Shown: piece by piece, positions 56,506 through 64,000 of the stretch | Layout of the letters: each line of letters starts with the position of its first letter | Numbering within the stretch: the stretch's first letter is position 1 | From: Clostridium sp. C8-1-8 | GTDB lineage: Bacteria > Bacillota > Clostridia > Clostridiales > Clostridiaceae | Assembly (NCBI RefSeq): GCF_009928445.1 | Contig: NZ_JAABNO010000008.1 | Location: 124,001 to 188,000 of the forward strand | Direction: 5' to 3' | DNA: 64,000 nucleotides | Translations under genes and position numbers: made by a program | Notes under the pieces: model-generated | The model's input: the letters and a program-made list of their open reading frames with translations, nothing else | Databases searched by the model: none | What the model was told of the DNA's origin: nothing

Positions 56506-56534
56506 ATTATATAAACATGACTTTTAAAAGTCAA
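56506..56534 (-). promoter_or_regulatory. yceD-rpmF promoter, sigma-A type
   Basis: TTGACT (56529-56534) and TATAAT (56506-56511) on the minus strand, 17 bases apart. The spacer and -35 box contain the palindrome GACTTTTAAAAGTC, which could also serve in ending ackA transcripts. Confidence 0.8.
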
Positions 56535-56546
56535 GAACTTTATTTT

Positions 56547-57743
56547 TTATTTTCTAACTAACTCAAGAGTATCTTTAGCTATCATCATTTCTTCATCTGT
56601 AGGTATTACAAACACCTTAACTCTTGAATTTTCCTTGCTTATTTCTGCAATCTTTCCACGTACATTATTCTTTGCAGGATCTATTTCAATTCCTAGGAAC
56701 TCCAAGTCTTTGCAGCATGATTCTCTAGTTGATGGATCATTTTCACCTACTCCAGCAGTAAATACAACTACATCTAAGCCACCCATAGCCGCAGCATATG
56801 AACCTATATACTTCTTTACTCTGTAACGGAATATATCTAAAGCTAACTGTGCTCTTGCGTTTCCATTTTCAGCTGCAGTTTCAATATCTCTAAAGTCACT
56901 ACTTACTCCAGATATACCAAATACTCCTGATTTTTTATTAAGCAGTTCGTTTGTTTGCTCAACAGTATAACCAAGTTCTTCCATTATAAATGTTACCACA
57001 GCAGGATCAAGATCTCCTGATCTTGTTCCCATAGCAACACCTTCTAATGGTGTAAAGCCCATTGATGTATCTATTGATTTACCATTTTTAATTGCAGTTA
57101 AACTTGATCCATTGCCTAAATGACAAGTAACTATCTTTAATTCAGATATATCTTTTCCAATTACTTCCGCAACCTTTGCAGATACATATTTATGAGAAGT
57201 TCCATGGAAACCATACTTTCTTATATTGTGTTCTTTGTATAGTTCATAAGGTAATGCATAAAGGTATGATGATTCAGGCATTGTTTGATGAAAAGCTGTA
57301 TCAAAAACAACTGCCATAGGAGTATTAGGCATTAATGCCTTACATGCCTCTATACCTATTATATTAGGTGGGTTATGAAGTGGAGCCAATTTCACACACT
57401 CTTCTAAGTACTTCATAACTTCATCATTTATAAGTACTGAGCTAGAATACTTTTCTCCACCGTGAACTACTCTATGACCAACTGCTGATATCTCATCCAT
57501 TGATTTTAATACGCCATTATCTTTATCTACAAGCGCTTCTAAAACCAATTTTATAGCATCCTTATGGTCAGCCATTTTTTGTTCAATTACGTATTTATCT
57601 CTACCTTCAACCTTTTGAGTTAATATAGAGCCTTCTATTCCTATTCTTTCAACAAGTCCCTTAGCTAGAACCTCTTCTTTAGTCATATCTATTAATTGAT
57701 ATTTTAAAGATGAGCTCCCACAATTAATTACTAGTATGTTCAT
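56547..57743 (-). CDS. ackA: Acetate kinase
   Basis: Makes ATP and acetate from acetyl phosphate, the last step of clostridial acetate fermentation. The 398 residues start [19 protein letters not shown]; other blocks are [88 protein letters not shown] (in part) and [16 protein letters not shown]. All catalytic arginine, histidine and aspartate positions appear present. AGGAGG lies seven bases upstream. It follows pta by 34 bases in one unit. Confidence 0.98.
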   Translation of the reverse strand: MNILVINCGSSSLKYQLIDMTKEEVLAKGLVERIGIEGSILTQKVEGRDKYVIEQKMADHKDAIKLVLEALVDKDNGVLKSMDEISAVGHRVVHGGEKYSSSVLINDEVMKYLEECVKLAPLHNPPNIIGIEACKALMPNTPMAVVFDTAFHQTMPESSYLYALPYELYKEHNIRKYGFHGTSHKYVSAKVAEVIGKDISELKIVTCHLGNGSSLTAIKNGKSIDTSMGFTPLEGVAMGTRSGDLDPAVVTFIMEELGYTVEQTNELLNKKSGVFGISGVSSDFRDIETAAENGNARAQLALDIFRYRVKKYIGSYAAAMGGLDVVVFTAGVGENDPSTRESCCKDLEFLGIEIDPAKNNVRGKIAEISKENSRVKVFVIPTDEEMMIAKDTLELVRK

Positions 57744-57777
57744 TTCTATTCCTCCTAAAATGACTAAAATGTCCTAT

Positions 57778-58776
57778 TTATCTTGTTTGAGCTTGAACTG
57801 CAGTAAGTGCAACTACATTTACAATATCTTCTGAACTACAACCTCTTGATAAGTCATTGATTGGTTTATCAAATCCTTGACAGATTGGTCCTATTGCTTC
57901 TGCATTTGCAAATCTTTGAACAAGTTTATAACCTATATTTCCAGCTTGAAGATCTGGGAATATAAGAACATTAGCTTTACCAGCTACATCACTATTAGGT
58001 GCCTTTTGGCTTGCAACTTTTTCAACTATAGCTGCATCTAATTGCATTTCTCCATCTATTAAAAGATCTGGTCTTAATTCCTTAGCTTTTTCAGTTGCCA
58101 TTCTTACCTTATCTACAACCTCATGGTCAGCTGAACCCATAGTTGAGAATGATAGCATTGCTACTTTAGGATCTATCTTACATAATTTCTTTGCCGTATC
58201 AGCAGTTGCAATAGCTATTGCTGCAAGTTGATCCACATTTGGGTTAGGGTTAACAGCACAGTCTGAGAATAATAACATTCCTTGTTCCCCATACTTAGAG
58301 CCAGGTACCATCATTATAAAGAAACTTGATACAACAGATACTCCTGGTGCAGTCTTTATAATTTGAAGACCTGGTCTTAAAAGATCTCCAGTTGTATGAA
58401 CAGCACCTGAAACCATTCCATCTGCATCTCCAACCTTAACCATCATTGTACCAAAATACAATGGATCTCTAACTATTTTTTCCGCTTTCTCAAGAGTCAT
58501 ACCTTTGCTTTTTCTAAGCTCATAAAATTCATTTATATAAATTCCAAGCTTATCTGAAGTATCTGGGTCAGCCACATTTACTCCAGTTAAGTCAACTCCT
58601 AAATCTGCAGCCTTTTGTCTGATAACTGATTCAGACCCTACTAAAGTTACCTCTGCTAATCCATTTTCTCTAATCTTTTGAGATGCAACGAGTGTTCTTT
58701 CCTCATCACCCTCAGGTAGCACAATTTTCTTTATATCTTTTTGTGCCATATCCCATATTTGCTTCATAAGTTCCAT
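57778..58776 (-). CDS. pta: Phosphate acetyltransferase
   Basis: Exchanges acetyl-CoA and phosphate for acetyl phosphate. The short 332-residue form lacks the N-terminal DRTGG/P-loop extension of enterobacterial Pta. Recognisable blocks are KIVLPEGDEERTLVAS, DPLYFGTMMVKVGDADGMVSGAVHTTGDLLRPGLQIIKT (in parts), and FPDLQAGNIGYKLVQRFANAEAIGPICQG near the C-terminus. I use the second ATG (58776), eight bases after AAGGAG. It heads the pta-ackA unit and is divergent from tmcAL. Confidence 0.97.
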   Translation of the reverse strand: MELMKQIWDMAQKDIKKIVLPEGDEERTLVASQKIRENGLAEVTLVGSESVIRQKAADLGVDLTGVNVADPDTSDKLGIYINEFYELRKSKGMTLEKAEKIVRDPLYFGTMMVKVGDADGMVSGAVHTTGDLLRPGLQIIKTAPGVSVVSSFFIMMVPGSKYGEQGMLLFSDCAVNPNPNVDQLAAIAIATADTAKKLCKIDPKVAMLSFSTMGSADHEVVDKVRMATEKAKELRPDLLIDGEMQLDAAIVEKVASQKAPNSDVAGKANVLIFPDLQAGNIGYKLVQRFANAEAIGPICQGFDKPINDLSRGCSSEDIVNVVALTAVQAQTR

Positions 58777-58990
58777 GTTCATTTCTCCTTTCAGTCGAAC
58801 GGATAATATCTACATATACTAATATACTCCTAAACACCAGTTAATTTCAACATATAAAGCCAAAAACATAGTTATTCTTATATTTGAATAATTATTAATT
58901 ATCTGAATTTTATAATAATTATATTCTTTATGTATTCTCTCCTATTATTGTTGTATTATATATTTATAATTTAATTAAGGATGGTCTAAT

Positions 58991-60223
58991 ATGAATATTA
59001 CAGGAATTATAACAGAATATAACCCTTTCCATAACGGCCACAAACTTCATCTAGAAGAAACCAAGCGGGCAACTGGTGCCGAAGGCATAATTTGCGTTAT
59101 GAGCGGCAACTTTGTTCAAAGAGGTCTCCCAGCTATACTAGACAAATGGACTAGAGCAAAAATGGCTGTTCTTAACGGAGTAGATCTAGTAGTTGAACTT
59201 CCAACAGTTTTCGCTGTATCTTCAGCAGAATTTTTTGCAAAAGGCGCAGTAGATATTTTAACTCAAACTTCTGTAGTTAATTCACTTTGCTTCGGAAGTG
59301 AAGCTGGAGATACGCAACTAATAAGAAGAATAGCTGAGATTTTATGTGATGAGCCCTCAATTTTTAAAGAAATTTTAAAAAAGCACTTATCATCCGGTAA
59401 CTCTTTTGTAAAAGCTAGATCATTAAGTCTTATTGAATATTTTATTCATTACACCAATGTGAAGTGTTCAACTGAAGAATTAGAAGAACTTTTGTCCTCT
59501 TCAAATAACATATTAGCTATAGAATACTGCAAGAGTATAATTAAATCGAAAAGTTCAATTGAACCTTTAACAATAAAACGTATTGGTTCTTCCTATAACG
59601 ATAAAGATCTATCAAGCAACTTGGCTAGTGCAACAGCAATAAGAGAGTTGCTATACTCAGATTTATATTCAAATGAACTATATCAATATATGCCAGAACC
59701 ATCAGCTAATATTATTATGGACTCATTTACTTCTACTAATAAGTTTCCATCTAGCAATGATTTTCTCTCTTATATTAAATATAAACTTTTAGCTTCCCCT
59801 AATTCCTTTTCTAAGCTTCCTGACAGTGGTGAGGGATTGGATAACAAGTTCTTGAAAGAAATCAACACAGTATCTTCTATTGATGAGCTGATCATGAAGG
59901 TAAAAAGCAAGCGTTATACATACACTAGACTTTCTAGACTACTTTGCCAATATTTCTTAGGCTTCGAACACTATGATACTAGTAGTCTAAGACTTACTAG
60001 ACCTAAGTATTTGAGGGTACTTGCACTAAATACAACAGGCGCCAAGATTATAAAAGAAATAAAAAAAGCCTCTGACATAAATATAATAAGTAAAGTACCT
60101 AAAAAGATTGAAGACCCAATGCTCCAAATAGATATCAATTCCTCAAATATTTACTCATTAATTAATCCTAGTGTAAAGTTTAATTCTGACTATTTAACAA
60201 GTCCATTTGTAGAAAATCTTTAA
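58991..60223 (+). CDS. tmcAL: tRNA(Met) cytidine acetate ligase
   Basis: Uses acetate and ATP to form N4-acetylcytidine at position 34 of elongator tRNA-Met (TmcAL, formerly YlbM). The 410 residues begin with the nucleotidyltransferase HxGH motif ITEYNPFHNGHKLHLEET, then MSGNFVQRGLPAILDKWTRAKMA and LPTVFAVSSAEFFAKGA, and CFGSEAG. The C-terminal part ends with a conserved region KYLRVLALNTTGAKIIKEI. It is divergent from the pta-ackA genes, an arrangement common in clostridia, and notably both systems handle acetate. Confidence 0.95.
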   Translation: MNITGIITEYNPFHNGHKLHLEETKRATGAEGIICVMSGNFVQRGLPAILDKWTRAKMAVLNGVDLVVELPTVFAVSSAEFFAKGAVDILTQTSVVNSLCFGSEAGDTQLIRRIAEILCDEPSIFKEILKKHLSSGNSFVKARSLSLIEYFIHYTNVKCSTEELEELLSSSNNILAIEYCKSIIKSKSSIEPLTIKRIGSSYNDKDLSSNLASATAIRELLYSDLYSNELYQYMPEPSANIIMDSFTSTNKFPSSNDFLSYIKYKLLASPNSFSKLPDSGEGLDNKFLKEINTVSSIDELIMKVKSKRYTYTRLSRLLCQYFLGFEHYDTSSLRLTRPKYLRVLALNTTGAKIIKEIKKASDINIISKVPKKIEDPMLQIDINSSNIYSLINPSVKFNSDYLTSPFVENL

Positions 60224-60267
60224 ATACTTTTATTAAATAAACCAATGATAAATAGAATAAAAACACA

Positions 60268-60319
60268 AAAAATATACTATATATGAGATAAGGGGGGATC
60301 TCATGTATAGTATATTTTT
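60268..60319 (+). promoter_or_regulatory. 22-bp hairpin enclosing the ylbJ ribosome binding site and start codon
   Basis: Arms 60268-60289 and 60298-60319 are complementary over 22 bp with a single G-U pair. The 8-base loop AAGGGGGG is the Shine-Dalgarno, and the ATG at 60303-60305 is in the right arm. A and T tracts close the base, so it could also act as an intrinsic terminator for tmcAL. Confidence 0.75.
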
Positions 60320-61457
60320 ATTAATAACAGCTTCAGCATTGCTACTGTATACTCTATCAAAACTGCATTTTAGTAGGACAAGCATTTTCATAACTTTTTC
60401 ATTAACTATTCTAATTTTTTATTTTGTGGTAAATCCAAGAAGTTGTATGGATTCAGCCCTACAAGGTGCTGAACTTTTTATAAAAGCTGTATTGCCATCA
60501 CTTTTTCCTTTTTTGGTTATATGCAACCTTCTTATTGCCTTTGACGGTATAGCTATATACTCAAAACTGCTTGGCCCCGTACTCTGCAAGCCGCTTAGAC
60601 TAAGTAAAAATTGTAGTTTTGCCATTGTAGCAAGCATGCTATGTGGTTATCCATTAGGGGCAAAATACAGTGCAGAACTATACTCCAATGGATATATTGA
60701 TGAATATGAGTTTAAAAGGCTTTTAAACATAGCTTCTAATGCAGGACCAATATTTATCCTAGGCTCAGTAGCAAGTTCAATGCTAAACAATATTTACTAC
60801 GGATATATAATACTCGCAGCAAATTATTTATCTTTCTTTGTAATAGGTCTTTTATCAAAAAATAAAACAAAAACAAGAAAATTTGATTTAAAAATTAAAC
60901 ATTCCTCTATAAATATTGGAGAAGCTTTTAAGCTATCCATAAATGATGCAATTAATGGCACCCTCATGGTAGGTGGGTACGTTATTATATTTGCAGTTCT
61001 AATTTCTATAATAAAAAATAATGCTATAACAAGCATTATTTCAAGTAATACATTAAATTTTAATATAAACAGAGATTTTCTGTCTGCTTTATTATTGGGG
61101 AGTCTAGATCTTACTAACGGTTGCAACATAATTACTAGTAGTTCTTTAACTATCACAATAAAATTATGCCTTATAAGTTTTTTCTGTTGTTTCGGAGGTT
61201 TCTCTATAATCGCACAAACCCATGCCTTCTTTTATAAATATAAAGTTTCACTAAAACGTTATTTTATGACTAAAGTTTTGCAAGGGTTAATTGGAGTAAT
61301 AATCACACTGATTATATGTATTTTATTTATAAACTCTATTCCTACATTCAGCTCAAACAACAGCATTAATTACACACAGTTTTGGATACCTTACTTAATA
61401 TTTATGATTATAACTATAATAAGTCTTAGCATAAAAAGCTTATTTGATGCTACGTAA
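60303..61457 (+). CDS. ylbJ: Sporulation integral membrane protein YlbJ
   Basis: A 384-residue polytopic protein of the nucleoside-recognition/SpoIIIAE-like gate family with about eight to ten membrane segments; in Bacillus ylbJ is a sigma-E gene needed for spore cortex. Conserved blocks are MDSALQGAELFIKAVLPSLFPFLV, the CGYPLGAKYSAELY motif, and NAGPIFILGSV. The C-terminal half has GGYVIIFAVLISII and LLLGSLDLTNGCN. Its start codon lies inside a 22-bp hairpin. The 3' end overlaps the convergent coiled-coil gene by 18 bases. Confidence 0.92.
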   Translation: MYSIFLLITASALLLYTLSKLHFSRTSIFITFSLTILIFYFVVNPRSCMDSALQGAELFIKAVLPSLFPFLVICNLLIAFDGIAIYSKLLGPVLCKPLRLSKNCSFAIVASMLCGYPLGAKYSAELYSNGYIDEYEFKRLLNIASNAGPIFILGSVASSMLNNIYYGYIILAANYLSFFVIGLLSKNKTKTRKFDLKIKHSSINIGEAFKLSINDAINGTLMVGGYVIIFAVLISIIKNNAITSIISSNTLNFNINRDFLSALLLGSLDLTNGCNIITSSSLTITIKLCLISFFCCFGGFSIIAQTHAFFYKYKVSLKRYFMTKVLQGLIGVIITLIICILFINSIPTFSSNNSINYTQFWIPYLIFMIITIISLSIKSLFDAT

Positions 61458-61970
61458 CTCCTTAATATTTTCTCTTATCGTAGTTGATGCCTTTGCCATA
61501 TCATTGTTCATATTGGTAGCTAGAGCTTCAACATTGGTTTTTATTACAGTTAATATTTCATTTGTTTTTACATCTATTTCTTTTTCTAACTGACTTAAAA
61601 TCTCGTCAGCATAGTCTCTTGCACCAATTCTAATAGCCTTAGCTTCTCTTTGAGCTGAGGCTATTATTTCTTGTGCTCTTAGATTGGCTTCTTTAACAAT
61701 ATCATGATTTTCAACTTGCTTTTTCAAGAGATCCATAGTTTGTTTCTTGACTGCTTCATACTCTTTTTGGGCTTCTCCTAAGATTCTTTCTCTTTCTGTC
61801 ATAACCCATTGAGCTTTTTTGAATTCATCTGGTAGATAATTAATAACTTGATCTACAACTTCCAACACTTCTTTTTTATCAATTACAACTTTGCCTGTTA
61901 TAGGTACCTTAGCAGCACTTTCAACAATATCTTGTAGATATTCTAGAAGCTCAATAACATTAACCTCCAT
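61440..61970 (-). CDS. Conserved coiled-coil protein, DivIVA/V-ATPase-E-like
   Basis: A 176-residue protein without signal or membrane segments. The N-terminus MEVNVIELLEYLQDIVESA is followed by a region YLPDEFKKAQWVMTERERILGEA, and then a long heptad-rich helix with alternating charges (KKQTMDLLKKQVENHDIV, REAKAIRIGARDYADEIL). Clostridial homologues are often just labelled ATPase because of resemblance to stalk subunits; there is no nucleotide-binding motif, so I do not accept that. It may be a cytoskeletal or division scaffold. I use the second ATG, behind GAGGGTGA. It follows coaD in a rsmD-coaD unit and overlaps ylbJ convergently. Confidence 0.72.
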   Translation of the reverse strand: MEVNVIELLEYLQDIVESAAKVPITGKVVIDKKEVLEVVDQVINYLPDEFKKAQWVMTERERILGEAQKEYEAVKKQTMDLLKKQVENHDIVKEANLRAQEIIASAQREAKAIRIGARDYADEILSQLEKEIDVKTNEILTVIKTNVEALATNMNNDMAKASTTIRENIKELRSIK

Positions 61971-61981
61971 CTTACTCACCC

Positions 61982-62464
61982 TCATTCCCCCTTTATTCTA
62001 CTAATAATATCAACAATAATTTCATCTGGAACTAAACCACGTATACAGCCTCCGAACTTAGCAACTTGCTTTACAGCAGAACTGCTCAGGTATGAGTACT
62101 CTGCATTTGTCATCATAAATAAAGTTTCTACTTCTGGATCAAGTTTATTATTCATAAGGGCCATTTGAAATTCATATTCAAAATCAGAAACGGCTCTTAG
62201 TCCCTTTAGTATTACTGTAGCCTTCTTTTCTCTCATAAAGTCAACTAGCAGTCCATTAAAATATTGAACTTTTACATTAGGATAATCCTTTGTAACTCTT
62301 TTAATTAGTTCTACTCTCTCATCAATTTTGAATAATCCCTTTTTATCTACGTTAACCAAGACCACTACAATTACTTCATCAAAAACCTTAGCCCCTCTAG
62401 CAATGATATCAAGATGTCCATTGGTTACTGGGTCGAAGCTTCCAGGGTATACGGCAATTTTCAT
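61982..62464 (-). CDS. coaD: Phosphopantetheine adenylyltransferase
   Basis: Makes dephospho-coenzyme A from phosphopantetheine and ATP. The 160 residues start [21 protein letters not shown] with the TxGH nucleotide motif, then [25 protein letters not shown] and the ISSTxxR-like [16 protein letters not shown] near the C-terminus. The ATG at 62464 stands seven bases after AAGGAGG; the longer frame adds 19 unlikely residues. It begins one base after the rsmD stop codon, the standard rsmD-coaD pairing. Confidence 0.97.
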   Translation of the reverse strand: MKIAVYPGSFDPVTNGHLDIIARGAKVFDEVIVVVLVNVDKKGLFKIDERVELIKRVTKDYPNVKVQYFNGLLVDFMREKKATVILKGLRAVSDFEYEFQMALMNNKLDPEVETLFMMTNAEYSYLSSSAVKQVAKFGGCIRGLVPDEIIVDIISRIKGE

Positions 62465-62465
62465 T

Positions 62466-63023
62466 TTAGTCCTCCTTATGTTTATAGAAACATACTGTTG
62501 TATTTCCATATTTTCTTTCATTCGTTAGCTTTATTTTTGTACTTCCTTGATATATCTCTTCACTAGTATCAATCTTAGTAACAATAATTCCTTGTGGATC
62601 CAATAAATTTCTTTCCTCTATTATCTTTATCGCACCTGGAATCATATTCTTTAGGTAAGGTGGATCTATAAATATGAGATTAAATACCTTTCCTTTATCA
62701 GCCATTGAGTTTAAGGCGCTATAAGCATCCATATTTAAAGAAAAACAAAAATCTTCAAACTTTAAATTTTGAATATTTTCTCTTAAAACTGGATACGTTA
62801 CTGGACTTTTATCTACTAGATAGCACTCCTTTGCACCTCTACTAGCAGCTTCTAAACCTAAACTTCCTGTTCCTGCAAATACATCTATCACTACCGCGTC
62901 AGGAATATAAAATTGAATACTACTAAACATAGCTTCCTTAACTCTGTCTAGAGTAGGTCTTGTTTCATATGTAGGTGGAGATAATAATTTTCTTCCCTTT
63001 GCTTTTCCTGATATAATTCTCAT
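62466..63023 (-). CDS. rsmD: 16S rRNA (guanine(966)-N2)-methyltransferase
   Basis: Methylates G966 of 16S rRNA. The 185 residues start [17 protein letters not shown] and contain [21 protein letters not shown], the SAM-binding loop [18 protein letters not shown], and the base-flipping catalytic motif FIDPPYLKN. All motifs of the RsmD/YhhF family are present. It precedes coaD by one base and follows recG after 177 bases, in the usual clostridial order recG-rsmD-coaD. A plausible AGGGAGG precedes the ATG. Confidence 0.95.
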   Translation of the reverse strand: MRIISGKAKGRKLLSPPTYETRPTLDRVKEAMFSSIQFYIPDAVVIDVFAGTGSLGLEAASRGAKECYLVDKSPVTYPVLRENIQNLKFEDFCFSLNMDAYSALNSMADKGKVFNLIFIDPPYLKNMIPGAIKIIEERNLLDPQGIIVTKIDTSEEIYQGSTKIKLTNERKYGNTTVCFYKHKED

Positions 63024-63200
63024 TTGTATGTCCTCCCTAAATTAACTAAATTTTATCATATAGATCATTATTTTCAAAGTTTTTTAAAGTATATTTAAGT
63101 TTTACTCTAAACAAATTAGAGAATAGTTGATTTAATACTAAAAATAGCTTAACAATTACTTGGATTTATTCTTTAAAGCACTAGCTCATGACAATATAAC

Positions 63201-64000
63201 CTAGTTAAAACATATATACTTAGAGCTCCTAGATAGATTTTTGCTTATCTCCGAGATCAATTTTATATTGTTTGTATCAGTGCTATTTAATATCCTCTTA
63301 GCTTCCTCACTAGCACATTTTAAAATATTAATATCTTCTATTATATCTGATAATATAAGCCCAGAATCACCACTTTGTCTTAATCCAAACATTTCACCAG
63401 ATCCTCTTAGCTTAAGATCCTGCTCAGCTATATAAAATCCATCGTTACTTTCAGTCATAATCATCATTCTTTTTTTAGTCACGTTATTTTTTGCGTTTCC
63501 AACAAGCAGACAGTAGGACTGATATTGACCTCTTCCTACTCTTCCTCTAAGCTGATGTAATTGGCTTAATCCAAATCTCTCGCAGTTTTCAATAATCATT
63601 ACACTGGCATTAGGCACATTCACCCCTACTTCAATTACCGTAGTTGAAATTATAGCCTTCAGATGCCCTTCTTTAAACCTGTTGATTATATATTCCTTAT
63701 CCTTAGGCGCCATCTTGCCATGAAGCTTTTCAATATTATAATTTTTAAAAGTACCTTCTGCTAATTCATTGTAAATTTTATCTACAGAATTCAGCTTTCC
63801 ATCTTCATCTTCTTCAATTAAAGGGCAAACTATATAAACCTGTCTTCCCTTTTCTATTTCATCCAATGCAAGATTGTATACCTGATACTTTGAGTCTTCT
63901 TGGAAGAATAAAGTCTCAATCTTTTTTCTTCCAGGTGGAAGTTCATCTATAATTGAAACATCTAAATCGCTATATAGGTAAAGGGCTAAAGTTCTTGGAA
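63201..64000 (-). CDS. recG: ATP-dependent DNA helicase RecG, C-terminal part
   Basis: The C-terminal 265 or so residues of RecG, which remodels stalled forks and Holliday junctions. The frame runs off the right window edge without a start: translated there it reads PRTLALYLYSDLDVSIIDEL and PPGRKKIETLF, exactly the motif III region after the helicase lobe 1. Then follow HGKMAPKDKEYIINRFKEG, STTVIEVGVNVPNASVMIIE, QLRGRVGRG and the wedge-proximal tail GSGEMFGLRQSGDSG. The helicase lobe 2 is complete. The N-terminal wedge domain lies outside the window. Confidence 0.96.
   Translation of the reverse strand, partial: PRTLALYLYSDLDVSIIDELPPGRKKIETLFFQEDSKYQVYNLALDEIEKGRQVYIVCPLIEEDEDGKLNSVDKIYNELAEGTFKNYNIEKLHGKMAPKDKEYIINRFKEGHLKAIISTTVIEVGVNVPNASVMIIENCERFGLSQLHQLRGRVGRGQYQSYCLLVGNAKNNVTKKRMMIMTESNDGFYIAEQDLKLRGSGEMFGLRQSGDSGLILSDIIEDINILKCASEEAKRILNSTDTNNIKLISEISKNLSRSSKYICFN

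Noticed and set aside
63201..63866. Short gene starting at an internal start codon
   Set aside because: The frame continues upstream to the window edge with RecG motifs, so this is an internal codon of recG and not a separate gene.

Overview
This window is a core chromosomal segment of a low-G+C, spore-forming Firmicute, almost certainly a Clostridium in the strict sense. The evidence is AT-rich sequence with strong AGGAGG-type ribosome binding sites, the sporulation genes spoVS and ylbJ, CodY, a LexA-type operator on recA, adjacent pta and ackA, and clostridial gene order throughout. Nearly all genes lie on the minus strand, so the window reads from right to left. I found no prophage, transposase, CRISPR array, tRNA or rRNA.

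From right to left the minus-strand units are: recG (cut by the window edge); rsmD-coaD-coiled-coil gene; pta-ackA; DUF177-rpmF; plsX-acpP; rnc-radical SAM; a previously uncalled 32-residue membrane peptide with smc and ftsY; ylxM-ffh-rpsP-khpA; rimM-trmD-rplS; rbgA-rnhB; comM-dprA-topA; codY; rpsB-tsf; pyrH-frr; uppS-cdsA; a permease with dxr-rseP-ispG; rimP-nusA-ylxR-ylxQ-infB-rbfA-nrnA-truB-ribF; rpsO; pnp; M16 peptidase-ymxH-dapG-tepA; ftsK-rimO-pgsA; recA; rny; spoVS; and an EAL phosphodiesterase. Plus-strand genes are few: an AraC-type regulator fragment and a staygreen-family gene at the left end, yraN in the middle, and tmcAL-ylbJ near the right end.

Most genes serve translation and its coupling to other processes: ribosomal proteins, initiation and elongation factors, tRNA and rRNA modification, signal recognition particle components and RNA decay. 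The others cover isoprenoid, phospholipid and undecaprenyl synthesis, chromosome segregation and repair, acetate metabolism and nutrient regulation.

No novel multi-gene system is visible. The unusual material is mostly in the gaps: a family of two-hairpin interspersed repeats in at least five intergenic regions, a 22-bp hairpin holding the ylbJ start codon, a hairpin that may bridge a distant Shine-Dalgarno to khpA, structured leaders before rpsB, rplS, rpsO and codY, and a sigma-H-like promoter before spoVS. The most surprising protein is the staygreen homologue, a family known for chlorophyll magnesium removal. Start codons were re-chosen in many genes from ribosome binding sites; the reason is given in each entry.
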